A stretch of DNA of 64,000 nucleotides from Phycisphaerales bacterium (GTDB lineage: Bacteria; Planctomycetota; Phycisphaerae; Phycisphaerales; SM1A02). Of the stretch, positions 10,701-18,550 are shown one piece after another. The stretch spans positions 299,957 through 363,956 of the forward strand of contig JAQWPT010000033.1 of assembly GCA_029245245.1 (NCBI GenBank), given 5' to 3'. The notes below the pieces were generated by a model. It was given only the letters and a program-made list of their open reading frames with translations. It was not told the DNA's origin and ran no database searches. Made by a program: the position numbers and the translations under genes. Every line of letters begins with the position of its first letter. Position 1 is the stretch's first letter.

Positions 10701-11405
10701 CAGACCGGTACCGATTGCAATGGAAACGGCATCGAGGATTCCGTTGACATCGCCGAAGGCAAGAGCACGGACTGCAACAGCAACGACGTCCCGGATGAGT
10801 GCGACATCGCCGATGGCACACTCGCAGACTGCGACGGCGGCCCGGTCGGATCCATTCCCGGCGGCCAGGCGCTCGTGGGCACCTGGTGCTTCGGTTGCCA
10901 CGGCCCGGACGGAGGCGGTGGCAAGGAGTACCCCGGCCCCAGTCTTCGCAACAAGACCCGCGTGGACATCTGGGAGAAACTCCAGAGCCCGACCGATCAC
11001 CCCGGTGGTGCTCACGACGAGTTCGTTCAGCAGGACTTCGCCGATCTGGAGGCCTACCTGGCCGATGGCGGAGCCTACGGTCGACCCGACCTTGTCCCGG
11101 ACGTCTGCCAGACCCTCGCAGACTGCGATGACGACGGAAACACCGACGGCTGTGAACTTGAGAGTGGCTCACAGCAGGATCTGAACTGGGATGGCATTCC
11201 CGACGATTGTCAGGAAGTGGCCTGTGCTGGCGACGTCTCCGGTGACGGCACCGTGGACGTGTCGGACCTGCTCCAGATCATCAGTGACTGGGGACAGTCC
11301 GGTGGACCCTCTGATTGTGCTTCTTCATCCGGTCCGACTCCGGACGGGATCGTCAATATCTCTGACCTGCTCTACGTCATCTCCGACTGGGGATGCGCAG
11401 GCTAG
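7737..11405 (+). CDS. Secreted PQQ-type sugar dehydrogenase with cytochrome c and dockerin-like domains
   Basis: Very large exported protein (1222 aa). A signal peptide ends near residue 29 (PALA-GG). Residues 30-415 are an unrecognised beta-rich, Gly/Ser/Asn-rich region. A D/N/C-rich linker (DCNSNGVPDEC) follows at about 435. Residues 455-810 match the soluble glucose/sorbosone dehydrogenase beta-propeller (VEQTGRIKI, GVKFGPDGMLYVGMGDG, WALGMRNPWRF, WIGDVGQN). Residues 815-842 are a Myxococcus-type Cys-rich repeat (CGNGIVEAGEECDDGN). Residues 850-990 resemble a PPC-like beta domain. A CFGCH heme c site lies near 1050, and a dockerin-like double repeat ends the protein. The ATG follows a GGAG and is the only start that gives a signal peptide. 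It probably oxidises a sugar or related alcohol outside the cytoplasm, with the heme accepting electrons; this is inference. Confidence 0.85.
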   Translation: MKNTTIVLTTGALALMGAFAFQMNPALAGGNNGTSCNSSGPDVIVGDIRGTSNYSSVGGIESFAFGTESCNIGDEELYWNSGTPNKPVIGQHLYRIKDGMLEQLGQGWLKNGFFALSDNLCGCGCNGTDGSMLGVGCSDLYSSGLNGSQNGMSPKYEVNAFTGVYPYPGTDLTASGDGIYKRVQVDISELDPSQNGGGIYFVEAQYVSPDDAAAGNANNNTSCVQGSVSGSGSSWNINIDSYDTMREITAVEAWASFDSDVYVSDFFVENEGRVLVGSKVNNLGGGVYQYVYAIQNQNSDRSIGSFTIPVDPSGSYYDFAFNDVDYHSGSPVDGTDWSPSVSGSSITWDCPETYGQNVWANAIRWGTVYTFSFKTTAASQAASVELGVFKPASGGSNDMEAYGVALTPTASGGGGGGDCNNNGVDDDDDIASGSSTDCNSNGVPDECENLGDCTPSLVQVASGFGPLVDGISPPGDSSRMFVVEQTGRIKIISLSDYSTIGTFLNLSGQITSGGERGLLGLCFDPAYSSNGRFYVNYTNNSGNTVISRFTVSGDPDVADSGSETILKTITQDFSNHNGGGVKFGPDGMLYVGMGDGDSGGDPNNRAQNGNSLLGKMLRLDPGNPPYYIPSDNPFVSNGSVLDEVWALGMRNPWRFTFDRQTGDMWIGDVGQNAYEEIDFEEAGSAGGLNYGWRCYEGDAAYNTSGCGSSSNYVFPIHDYGHSGGACTVIGGFVYRGCSVPQYQGLYFYAEYCADWVKVFRESDGVAVDFDDLSSELGWSGSNGAIASFAEDESGELYVLTLSGTMYKMMCVGEAECGNGIVEAGEECDDGNDTAGDGCYNCQIEQGSGYASDLCDDAPEAVIGANPFDTTSAGAELADPSDSQCSGTYLDWSGSDDVWFKFSPGLSGYLSLSTCDSSSFDTSMVLYEGDDCSSMTQVACNGDGSGGSGCQSYYSYIGGYETTGGETYWIRLGGWQGDTGTGTLTLDYEQTGTDCNGNGIEDSVDIAEGKSTDCNSNDVPDECDIADGTLADCDGGPVGSIPGGQALVGTWCFGCHGPDGGGGKEYPGPSLRNKTRVDIWEKLQSPTDHPGGAHDEFVQQDFADLEAYLADGGAYGRPDLVPDVCQTLADCDDDGNTDGCELESGSQQDLNWDGIPDDCQEVACAGDVSGDGTVDVSDLLQIISDWGQSGGPSDCASSSGPTPDGIVNISDLLYVISDWGCAG

Positions 11406-11489
11406 AGATTTCATTTTGGTGTGCCCTGATCGGGCGGACGAGCAGGCCCAGGACCGGCCATCTACGCTTGACCCCCGGTCAAAGAACGC

Positions 11490-11531
11490 GACGTCGTGCC
11501 CGGATCTCTTCCAGGCACGGCGTCGTCTTTC
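11490..11531. terminator. Probable bidirectional terminator between convergent genes
   Basis: An 11-base stem (11490-11500 with 11514-11524, one G-U pair) with a 13-base loop is followed on the plus strand by GTCTTTC. It lies between the end of the large secreted protein and the end of the convergent gene at 11533, where a shared terminator is expected. Confidence 0.5.
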
Positions 11532-11532
11532 A

Positions 11533-13020
11533 TCAATCGGTCTTCAGGTCATCGCGGGGGCACCAGGTGACCGCCTCGATGTCTATTTCGTAGGGGCCAG
11601 GTGCCGGCTTGGATCGGTTCTGGACGAACTCGGCGTGTGATCCCATCGCCACTTCGACTTCATGCCCGCCAATGGGTGTCAAGCGTGCTCCGCGGGATCC
11701 ATCGGGCTTTTTGCGATAAACGTGCACGAGAAGTCGTCCCGCCATCGACTTGTCCTGTGGCAGAAATGCGTTGTAGGAACGGCCCGTCTCGGACACCACC
11801 GGCTTGATCTCGAGTCCCCCCGGCTCCCCCTCCGCCAGGGCCCGCTCCGTCCAGGGCATCGGACCTGTGGGCGGAGACCATGCTGCTGGCAGTTCAGACA
11901 TCTTCTCGATGGAGACGATCTCGCAAGAGACATAGGAAGAACCGAAGTCGACGAATCTCGGGGGGGCAAGCGGGTCGTGGGCGGTTGGCTTCCATCTTCT
12001 CGAGATCGCCTTGCTGCGTTTCCGTGGTTCCGATGGAGTTCCACTTCGGTTGACCGTGCCGCCGATGGTTCGACTGGTGATGTCGTCGAAGATCTCGTCG
12101 GTAAGCTTGGTATCGAGGTTGTAGGTCTCTTCCGTGACAATGATCCGGAAGGCGTGAGGGACAGGATCGCAGAACAGGGAGTACATGTCGCCGGGCTCAA
12201 GCGAGCGGAGCACCCGGCGGTGGACATTCTTGCGGCACTCCACCTGGATCCACCGCTGGTTGGTCCCATCCCAGGCCCGCAGGATGGTCATGCCGCGACG
12301 TGACCGGGTCTTTGCCTGGTTCATTTCAGTCTTGAGGGTGCTGATCCAGCCGTTGATGCACTCAAGTTGCATGTCAATGTGATCCCGATTGGTGCCGGCA
12401 CGGCGGCCCTCCATCCTGAGCTGCTCCCTCGCTTCCTCGGCTTCACGAAGGGAAAAGCCCAGCCCCTCGATCTTCTCGAGTTGCCATGGGTCGATCTTGC
12501 AATTGATGATGCCCTCGACCTCGATGGCGATGCGCTGGGTGGGAATCTCGGTGATCCCGAGCATGGACCAGGGGGGCATGGGTGGCGTCGGCGGCGGGGA
12601 GGAAGGTTTCCGCGTACCGGGCGCGGGAGTGTCCGGGTTTGGCACGGCCTCGTCGATCCCCCGATTGTCGATGACCAGGATGGAGATCGACTGCTCTGGA
12701 AGATCCCGGTCGCCGCTGATTCCCAGCGAGAGCACGGTGAACTTCACGATTCGGTTCCGAGCCAGCATCGCCGTGCCCGTGAACTCCGTCCCATCGACGA
12801 GCAGCAGGGTGTCGACTTCCCCAGGCGAGTGGCGAAGCGTCTGGACCTGGCTCGCTGGAAACGCCCGCGGGGTCGTGGTGCCGGTCACTACGAATCGGAG
12901 CACCTCGTCATCGAGGACCACCTTGCCCTGGAGGTGGGTGCCGTCCTTGAGCAGGACCTCGTCGGCCCGTGCGAGGCTCGCCATCGAGAGGACCAGAAGG
13001 ATCAGAAGCCATGTCCGCAT
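11533..13020 (-). CDS. Secreted protein of unknown function
   Basis: Protein of 495 aa with an N-terminal signal peptide cleaved after SLARA (about residue 19). Two related beta-type units follow: LLKDGTHLQGKVVLDDE at 24-40 and LLVDGTEFTGTAMLAR at 64-79, each a short DGT-x-G strand-turn pattern. A proline-rich linker lies at about 120-140, then a long mixed region without known motifs, containing a helical, charged stretch near 170-240. The chosen ATG starts the signal peptide; an in-frame GTG/ATG 39 bases upstream lacks this feature. It stands alone between the secreted dehydrogenase and a small membrane protein gene on the same strand. Function not recognised. Confidence 0.65.
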   Translation of the reverse strand: MRTWLLILLVLSMASLARADEVLLKDGTHLQGKVVLDDEVLRFVVTGTTTPRAFPASQVQTLRHSPGEVDTLLLVDGTEFTGTAMLARNRIVKFTVLSLGISGDRDLPEQSISILVIDNRGIDEAVPNPDTPAPGTRKPSSPPPTPPMPPWSMLGITEIPTQRIAIEVEGIINCKIDPWQLEKIEGLGFSLREAEEAREQLRMEGRRAGTNRDHIDMQLECINGWISTLKTEMNQAKTRSRRGMTILRAWDGTNQRWIQVECRKNVHRRVLRSLEPGDMYSLFCDPVPHAFRIIVTEETYNLDTKLTDEIFDDITSRTIGGTVNRSGTPSEPRKRSKAISRRWKPTAHDPLAPPRFVDFGSSYVSCEIVSIEKMSELPAAWSPPTGPMPWTERALAEGEPGGLEIKPVVSETGRSYNAFLPQDKSMAGRLLVHVYRKKPDGSRGARLTPIGGHEVEVAMGSHAEFVQNRSKPAPGPYEIDIEAVTWCPRDDLKTD

Positions 13021-13102
13021 GGCCCCATCATGCCCGGGATGCCCACGCTCCGCCACCACGAGGCATCATGTGCCTGAAATGCCGGATCGATCGACTTCCC
13101 GG

Positions 13103-13525
13103 TCACCCCTTGGGGCGGTGGATCGCGTTTGCGATGGGCACGAAGATGAAGGCGACGACGGTGAGTACGACGATGGTGCCGATGGCCTTGAACGCATCGT
13201 CCGAACCGGTAATGCCCCAGATCACGAGGGTGGAGATGATGAAGCAGGCCGTGATGCCGATGATGACAAGGGTGTTGATCACCTTTGCAATCGCGCCTCG
13301 CATGCTGCCGCAGATCCGGTTGATCACGATCAGGACGAGGGCGCAGCCGATGAGGACGGCGCAGTTGCCGATGAGCTCGGGTGCCCAGTCGCTGTCCACG
13401 ATGTTGCTGTCCCAGATCATGAGGATCAGCAGTGTCCCCCCGAGAATCAACGCCAGGAGCGAGACGCCCGCCAGCACGAAATTGATCTGCTTGAGGATCT
13501 CGGGGAACGGTTTTGGATCATTCAT
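13103..13525 (-). CDS. Small four-helix membrane protein
   Basis: 140 aa with four hydrophobic segments (about 14-37, 50-68, 84-104, 112-132) and short loops. CAGGAG stands about nine bases before the ATG. There are no catalytic or binding motifs. It lies between tRNA-Ser and the gene at 11533 on the same strand, 82 bases ahead of that gene. Function unknown. Confidence 0.65.
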   Translation of the reverse strand: MNDPKPFPEILKQINFVLAGVSLLALILGGTLLILMIWDSNIVDSDWAPELIGNCAVLIGCALVLIVINRICGSMRGAIAKVINTLVIIGITACFIISTLVIWGITGSDDAFKAIGTIVVLTVVAFIFVPIANAIHRPKG

Positions 13526-13550
13526 GTCGGATGGCTCCTGGTGAAAGAAA

Positions 13551-13637
13551 CGGTGGGGGTGGGATTCGAACCCACGATGACCCGGAGGCCATACCGGTTT
13601 TCAAGACCGGCGCGTTCAACCGCTCCGCCACCCCACC
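13551..13637 (-). tRNA. tRNA-Ser (anticodon UGA)
   Basis: An 87-nt cloverleaf on the minus strand. The acceptor GGTGGGG pairs with CCCCACC, the anticodon stem CCGGT/ACCGG encloses the loop CTTGAAA (anticodon TGA), there is a long class II variable arm, and the T-arm contains GGGTTCGAATCCC. The 3' CCA is not encoded. Confidence 0.97.
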
Positions 13638-13686
13638 AGGTGGTTGTGAGCATGGTACTGGAGAGACTCCGACGGCCCAATTGAAA

Positions 13687-13709
13687 CGGCCCCGGTGTGA
13701 CCGGGGCCG
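13687..13709 (-). terminator. Rho-independent terminator of the PEP-CTERM gene
   Basis: A perfect ten-base stem CGGCCCCGGT/ACCGGGGCCG with a three-base loop. On the minus strand it is followed by TTTCAATT. It lies 26 bases beyond the stop of the gene at 13735. Confidence 0.75.
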
Positions 13710-13734
13710 TCGAGGGGTCATGTTCGATGTGTGA

Positions 13735-14391
13735 TCAGCGGCGGCGACGTGATCTGGCCAGTCCAGCGACGCCCAGAAGCAGCAGTGCTCCGGGGGCAGG
13801 AAGGTTGTAGGTCAGGAAATCGCCGGAGTAGGAGGTGTCACCCCACCCGGGCGTGGCCACGTCACTGCGACTGAGATGATCGACGCCGGGGGCGTTTCCG
13901 TCACCGGTGGTCATCACGTCGAAGTCGAACTTCGAAATGTCCGCTCCGAGCCAGTCACGGGAGAAAGTGATGGTGACCGAGTTGGAATCGACCGACATGC
14001 TGAGGCCCGAGTTGTCCTCGTTCCAGCCACCGTAATGCTTGTATCCGAGGATGCCGCCGCCTCCATCGACCCAGGAGCCGATGAACCGGTCTGCTTCCAC
14101 GCCGGAATAGTCAATGTTTCGACCCCAGGGATTGTCGGCAGCACCGCCTTCATAGGCATCGATGGCGACCAGGTACTTTCCCCAGTTCGCTACGGTGATT
14201 TCACCGTGCAGTTCGATTTTCATGTTGACATTGGCGTCATCATGGCTGATCTCGACTTTGCTGATGTCCAGGTTCGAATATCCATTGTCGAACAGGTCAC
14301 CAGTGGCGTCGTACTCAGTCATGTAACCCGCTGACGCCATTGAGGTGCCAACAAGCAGTGCAGCAGCTATTGCCACGGATTGAAATGACAT
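13735..14391 (-). CDS. PEP-CTERM-like sorted secreted protein
   Basis: 218 aa with a signal peptide (cleavage after SMASA, about residue 21). A beta-rich body contains many Asp, Gly and Trp residues. The C-terminal sorting tail is PAPGALLLLGVAGL followed by RSRRRR, which is the planctomycete variant of the PEP-CTERM anchor (motif, hydrophobic helix, basic end). GAGGAA lies just before the ATG and a strong terminator follows the stop. The body resembles calcium- or carbohydrate-contacting surface domains only in composition, so its role is unknown. It is probably processed by an exosortase-like enzyme that is not in this window. Confidence 0.83.
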   Translation of the reverse strand: MSFQSVAIAAALLVGTSMASAGYMTEYDATGDLFDNGYSNLDISKVEISHDDANVNMKIELHGEITVANWGKYLVAIDAYEGGAADNPWGRNIDYSGVEADRFIGSWVDGGGGILGYKHYGGWNEDNSGLSMSVDSNSVTITFSRDWLGADISKFDFDVMTTGDGNAPGVDHLSRSDVATPGWGDTSYSGDFLTYNLPAPGALLLLGVAGLARSRRRR

Positions 14392-14555
14392 GTCTTCCTC
14401 TCTCCCTGGCCCATGGGGCCAAATCTTCCGGTTGCCAGAATAGGTGATTCTGCATGTATTTCCTGCATGAAGTTCGATTTGAACCCAAATTCATCTCCTC
14501 CAGTGGGGTGTGCATCCGTGGTATCCTGCCCGCGTACCCAGGTAAGGAGTCCCTG

Positions 14556-14837
14556 ATGACCTCAAAAATCGCTGTTCCTGCTCTGCTGATGCTCCTGGTG
14601 GGCATTGAATCGGCCTGCCAGCCGGTTTCAACCTTCGATATTCCCCAGCAGGAAGACAACATCCAGGTCCAGGGCCAGGCCGCCATGCGTGAAGAGGATG
14701 GCACCGCTGGGGGTTCCCAGACAGCCGAACTTGGTGCTGTGCATCCCGAGGGGATCGATTTCGCGGACCCGGATCCGTTCATTGATTACGACACCGTCCA
14801 GCAGGAAGAAGGCATCGAGGGCGACGAAACCGACTGA
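14556..14837 (+). CDS. Small exported acidic protein, possible lipoprotein
   Basis: 93 aa. The N-terminus MTSKIAVPALLMLLVGIESAC is a signal-like hydrophobic segment ending at Cys21, although ESAC is a poor lipobox. The mature part is short, acidic and probably disordered (many Glu, Asp, Gln). AAGGAG (14544-14549) six bases before the ATG fixes the start; a longer frame opening at 14454 lacks a ribosome site. The stop directly abuts the stop of the convergent ROK kinase. Function unknown. Confidence 0.6.
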   Translation: MTSKIAVPALLMLLVGIESACQPVSTFDIPQQEDNIQVQGQAAMREEDGTAGGSQTAELGAVHPEGIDFADPDPFIDYDTVQQEEGIEGDETD

Positions 14838-15725
14838 TCAGTCGTTGAGCCTCGCCGCGCCGCGGACTCCGCTGGCGTCGCCATGCATCGCTGGAACGAT
14901 TCGCACAACCACCTCGTCACTGAACACGTGTGCCTGCAGACGGCCCGGCAGTTCTTTGTAGATCACGTCGATCTTCGACAGGCCGCCGCCGATGACGATG
15001 ACATCCGGATCGACGATGTTGCAGACCACGGAGAGGCCTCGGGCCAGTCGATCAAGCCATTGCTCGATGGTCGCATGTGCCGACCCATCGCCACTGCGTG
15101 CCTGTTCCACGATGTCCGGTGGCGACAGCGTGTGTCCCGTTGTTCGCAGGTGATCGGCAGCCATGGCCGGGCCACTGCACCAGCACTCCATGCAGCCGCC
15201 ACGTCCGCAGTAGCACACGGGTGCAGGGAGTTCATCGCCCGATGGGCAGGGAAGGGCGATGTGGCCCCACTCGCCACCCACACCGCCGGCGCCTTCGACG
15301 AGTCGGCCATTGACCAGCAGGCCACCGCCGACCCCTGTGCCGAGGATGACGGCGAATACGACATCGGCACCGGCCGCGGCGCCATCCGTCCACTCCGAGA
15401 GCGCCAGGCAGTTGGCGTCATTGGCCAGAGCAATGCGGCGGCCCAGGGCTGTCTGCAGATCCGTCTGCAGCGGCTGGCCGTTGAGGCACGTGGAGTTGCA
15501 GTTCTTCATCAGGCCAGACAGCCGCGACGGCGTACCAGGTGTTCCGATGCCAACGGGGAGTTGGCCCGATGGATCGAGCCGGGATACGAGGGTCCTGATG
15601 GCGTCGATCGCCTGCTCGTACCCGGCAGGCGTGTCGATACGGTGCCGGGCCACCTCGGCTCCACCGGGCTCAAGGACAACGCCCTCGATCTTCGTTCCAC
15701 CAAGGTCGATGCCGACTCGATTCAT
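14838..15725 (-). CDS. ROK-family sugar kinase (glucokinase/fructokinase type)
   Basis: 295 aa. It phosphorylates a hexose with ATP in the cytoplasm. DLGGTK at 7-12 is the phosphate-binding loop. ANDANCLALSEW near 100 carries the catalytic Asp. GTGVGGGLLVNG follows at about 128-139. The zinc-binding ROK signature C-x-C-G-x2-G-C-x-E is near 171-182 (CYCGRGGCMEC). An in-frame ATG 36 bases upstream is possible, but the family normally starts just before the DLGGTK loop, so 15725 is used. The specific sugar cannot be assigned; glucose or fructose is most likely. Confidence 0.88.
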   Translation of the reverse strand: MNRVGIDLGGTKIEGVVLEPGGAEVARHRIDTPAGYEQAIDAIRTLVSRLDPSGQLPVGIGTPGTPSRLSGLMKNCNSTCLNGQPLQTDLQTALGRRIALANDANCLALSEWTDGAAAGADVVFAVILGTGVGGGLLVNGRLVEGAGGVGGEWGHIALPCPSGDELPAPVCYCGRGGCMECWCSGPAMAADHLRTTGHTLSPPDIVEQARSGDGSAHATIEQWLDRLARGLSVVCNIVDPDVIVIGGGLSKIDVIYKELPGRLQAHVFSDEVVVRIVPAMHGDASGVRGAARLND

Positions 15726-15786
15726 GACCAAAGCGTCCTCAAACGCAGACGAGGCCGCCATGGCGACCCCGTCTGATTCAGTTCAA

Positions 15787-15860
15787 TGGCGATACCTGGA
15801 CTCGAACCAGGGACCTGAGGTTTATGAATCCTCCGCTCTAGCCAGCTGAGCTATATCGCC
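15787..15860 (-). tRNA. tRNA with CAU anticodon (elongator Met, or Ile2)
   Basis: A 74-nt cloverleaf on the minus strand. The acceptor GGCGATA/TATCGCC is fully paired, so it is not an initiator tRNA. The D-arm GCTC/GAGC is followed by the anticodon loop TTCATAA (CAT) on a stem with an A-A mismatch at its top pair. The T-arm contains CCTGGTTCGAGTCCAGG. CCA is not encoded. Sequence alone does not separate Met from lysidine-modified Ile. Confidence 0.93.
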
Positions 15861-15895
15861 TGAGATGGTGAAGTGTACGGCCGCCTGTGTCCTCG

Positions 15896-17785
15896 TCAAC
15901 CGGTGCATGGGCTGGGGACGTGGCGAGTCGGGTCACCGCCCTGGGACGGCCCTGAGGGGTCCTCGTCGGACCGCAGGAGCCAGTCCTTCAGCAGCGGGCC
16001 ATCCACCCGACCCGGGTCGGCGCGGAGGATGCCGGCGGCGATGAGCCCCATGAACATGGGCTGGGGATCCAGGGGGCGGCTGGTGAGTTCCGGATGGAAC
16101 TGGGCTCCGATGAAGTATGGATGGACTGAGCGGGGAAGTTCGAGGATCTGCATGATCTGATGCACCGGATGACGGCCGGAGAAGATCAGTCCGGCAGCTT
16201 CCAGGGGCTTGATGAGCTCCGGCTCCACCTCGTAGCGATGGCGGAACCGCTCACGCACCTGGCTGCGTCCGCGGAACAGGAACTGGGCCAGGCTTCCCTT
16301 GCTCAGCAGTACGTCCTGTCCGCCCAGTCGCATGGTGCCACCGAGACCCTCGATCTCCTTCTGGTCCGGCAGCTCCGAGATCACCGGGCAATCGCTGTCG
16401 GCAACGAACTCCGTGGAGTTGGCACTGGACATCGAGGCCATGTGCCTTGCGTACTCGATGACGGCCATCTGGAATCCAAGGCAGATGCCGAGGAATGGAA
16501 TGCCGTTCTCCCGAACGTACTTGACCGAGGCGATCTTGCCCTCGATGCCTCGTTCGCCGAAGCCACCGGGCACGATCACTGCATGCAGGTTGTGCTCGGC
16601 CAGGGCCGCGTCGACGTTTTCGGCCGTGATGTCCGTGATGTCGAGCCAGCGTGTTTCGATGTCGGCCGAGAGGTGTGTTCCCGCATGCTCGAGGGCCTTG
16701 TCGATCGAGGCGTAGGCGTCGCGAAGGGCGGTGTACTTGCCGAGGATTCCGACCGTAACCGGTGTCTGCCGCTTGGCGACGATCCCTCGGGCATAGTTGG
16801 CCCACTGGTCACGGGCATCGTCTTCAGCGACCTGGTCGACGCTGCCATGCATGTCCAGGATGCTCAGGACCTCACGATCGAGCCCGCCGGCCCGCATGGC
16901 CTCGGGGATGGTGTAGATGGACTCGCGATCGTGCATGGAGAACACACGCTGGGGCGGCACGTTGGAGAACATCGAGATCTTCTCCATGGCTGAATCGGTC
17001 ACGGGATTGTCCGCGCGAAGCGCGAGGATGTGCGGCTGGATGCCGAACTCCATCAACCGCTTGATTCCCAGCTGGGCCGCTTTCGATTTCTGCTCGCCAA
17101 GTGTCTTTGGCTCGAGGATGTAGGTCAGGGCCACGAAGCAGAAGGACCCCGGCCCCTCTTCGAAGGCGAGTTCACGCAGCGCTTCGATGTAGAAGCCGTT
17201 CTCGAAGTCGCCGACCGTGCCGCCGACTTCGATGAAGACAAGATCGGCCTGGCGGCCGTTTTCACCGCCGGTCATGGCCAGGGTTCGCAGTCGGTGCTTC
17301 ACTTCACCGGTGACATGGGGAATCATCTGTACGTCGCGACCGAGGAACCCGCCTCGACGTTCTCGCTCCAGGATCTCGGAGTAGATCTGCCCCGAGGTGC
17401 AGAAGTTGCGACGAGAGAGGTTCTGGTCGAGCAGTCGCTCGTAGGTGCCGAGGTCCATGTCACATTCTGTCCCGTCGTCGAGCACGAAGACTTCGCCGTG
17501 CCGGTACGGGTTCAAAGTTCCTGAATCGATGTTCAGGTAGCCCTCGAGTTTGATCGGCGCAACCTCAAGGCCCTTGTCCTTCATCAGCTTCGCAAGCGAA
17601 GCGCTGAAGATTCCCTTGCCCAATCCGGACATGACCGTGCCGAACACCGCAACGAATCGCGTTCGGCCGGGGACATAGCCATCGGGTGCAGGGGAGTAGA
17701 ATTCTGTCTGCTGACTGGATCGACCGAACTGGCTGAGGAAGGCTTCGCCGTCGGGACCATGGGTCGTGTCATCGTGGTGGGGCAT
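15896..17785 (-). CDS. pyrG: CTP synthase, divergent form
   Basis: 629 aa. It makes CTP from UTP, ATP and glutamine. The N-terminal synthetase domain begins after about 42 extra residues, and its P-loop reads FGTVMSGLGKGI (48-59) where most CTP synthases have TGGVVSSLGKGI. The segments LNIDSGTLNPYRHGEVFVLDDG and EVGGTVGDFEN are recognisable but altered (family: NVDPGTMxP). The glutaminase domain is intact: VPGGFGERG, the nucleophile Cys in GICLGFQ, GGTMRLG, RHRYEV and the His/Glu of QFHPE. It is the last gene of a minus-strand operon after kdsB, which consumes CTP. It could be a specialised paralogue. Confidence 0.9.
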   Translation of the reverse strand: MPHHDDTTHGPDGEAFLSQFGRSSQQTEFYSPAPDGYVPGRTRFVAVFGTVMSGLGKGIFSASLAKLMKDKGLEVAPIKLEGYLNIDSGTLNPYRHGEVFVLDDGTECDMDLGTYERLLDQNLSRRNFCTSGQIYSEILERERRGGFLGRDVQMIPHVTGEVKHRLRTLAMTGGENGRQADLVFIEVGGTVGDFENGFYIEALRELAFEEGPGSFCFVALTYILEPKTLGEQKSKAAQLGIKRLMEFGIQPHILALRADNPVTDSAMEKISMFSNVPPQRVFSMHDRESIYTIPEAMRAGGLDREVLSILDMHGSVDQVAEDDARDQWANYARGIVAKRQTPVTVGILGKYTALRDAYASIDKALEHAGTHLSADIETRWLDITDITAENVDAALAEHNLHAVIVPGGFGERGIEGKIASVKYVRENGIPFLGICLGFQMAVIEYARHMASMSSANSTEFVADSDCPVISELPDQKEIEGLGGTMRLGGQDVLLSKGSLAQFLFRGRSQVRERFRHRYEVEPELIKPLEAAGLIFSGRHPVHQIMQILELPRSVHPYFIGAQFHPELTSRPLDPQPMFMGLIAAGILRADPGRVDGPLLKDWLLRSDEDPSGPSQGGDPTRHVPSPCTG

Positions 17786-17826
17786 GATTGATTGTAGCAC
17801 GGGCCATGGCCTGGCCGCAATCGGAA

Positions 17827-18546
17827 TCATCCAGAGTCGGACTTCGATCTCCAGCGAGCCACGAACGCCTCGTACTGCTCGGGGGTGTCGATTCCATGCC
17901 GTCCCACCGGCACCGTGGCGACCGCGATGGAATGACCGTGCTCGATGATCCGCAGTTGCTCAAGTCGTTCCGATGCTTCCCTGGCAGTGGGGGCCATGCC
18001 CACGTAAACCTCCAGGAACGGACGCCGGAAGGCATAGAGGCCCACGTGCCGCATTGGATCGGTCCCGGGTGCGGCACTTCGACTGAAATCCACGGCATGC
18101 TCATCCTCATGGAGGACCTTCACGAGGTTCGGATCATCAAGATCACCGGCATTGGTGAACGCGGTGGCCAGGGTGGAGACGTTGCAGTCTGCATGGCGGG
18201 CCAGCACCTCCACGGCGGCATCAATGTCCGATGGGTCCAGTTCCGGCTCGTCGCCCTGGACATTGACGATGATGTCGTGGCTCAGATCCCGAGCCACTTC
18301 AGCCACCCGGCTGCTTCCATTTGGATGGTCGATGCTCGTCAACGCCGCTTCGAAGCCATGGCTCTGGACGGCATCAATGATCTCCTGATCGTCACAAGCC
18401 ACGATGACTCGATCGATGCTGGATGCCGCCTGGGCCTGTCGACAGACATGGACCACCATCGGGATTCCTGTCTCGTCGGCCAGGGCCTTTCGAGGAAAGC
18501 GAGTGGATGCAAGTCTGGCGGGGATGATGGCGCAGGCCGTCGGCAC
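17827..18546 (-). CDS. kdsB: 3-deoxy-manno-octulosonate cytidylyltransferase (CMP-Kdo synthetase)
   Basis: 239 aa. It activates Kdo with CTP for the inner core of lipopolysaccharide. The nucleotide-binding signature IIPARLASTRFPRK occupies 7-20, NVQGDEP lies near 94, and the C-terminal KHIGIYAF-like segment reads RHVGLYAF. The length is usual (240-250 aa). The start codon is GTG. The gene lies four bases after the TPR protein gene and 41 bases before pyrG, an arrangement that pairs the CTP-using and CTP-making steps. Its presence implies an outer membrane with Kdo-containing lipid. Confidence 0.93.
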   Translation of the reverse strand: MPTACAIIPARLASTRFPRKALADETGIPMVVHVCRQAQAASSIDRVIVACDDQEIIDAVQSHGFEAALTSIDHPNGSSRVAEVARDLSHDIIVNVQGDEPELDPSDIDAAVEVLARHADCNVSTLATAFTNAGDLDDPNLVKVLHEDEHAVDFSRSAAPGTDPMRHVGLYAFRRPFLEVYVGMAPTAREASERLEQLRIIEHGHSIAVATVPVGRHGIDTPEQYEAFVARWRSKSDSG

Positions 18547-18550
18547 CGAT

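Noticed and set aside
11224..11402. Dockerin-like tails as evidence of a cellulosome
   Set aside because: Such tails are common in planctomycete secreted proteins; no cohesin domain or glycoside hydrolase occurs in the window.
12389..13684. Long plus-strand open frame of 431 codons across the region of tRNA-Ser
   Set aside because: It is antisense to the secreted protein at 11533-13020 and the small membrane protein, and its end reads through the tRNA-Ser sequence; composition is not protein-like.
15259..15849. Open frame ending in a peptide read from tRNA-Met
   Set aside because: It is the reverse strand of the ROK kinase followed by the tRNA gene; no ribosome site.
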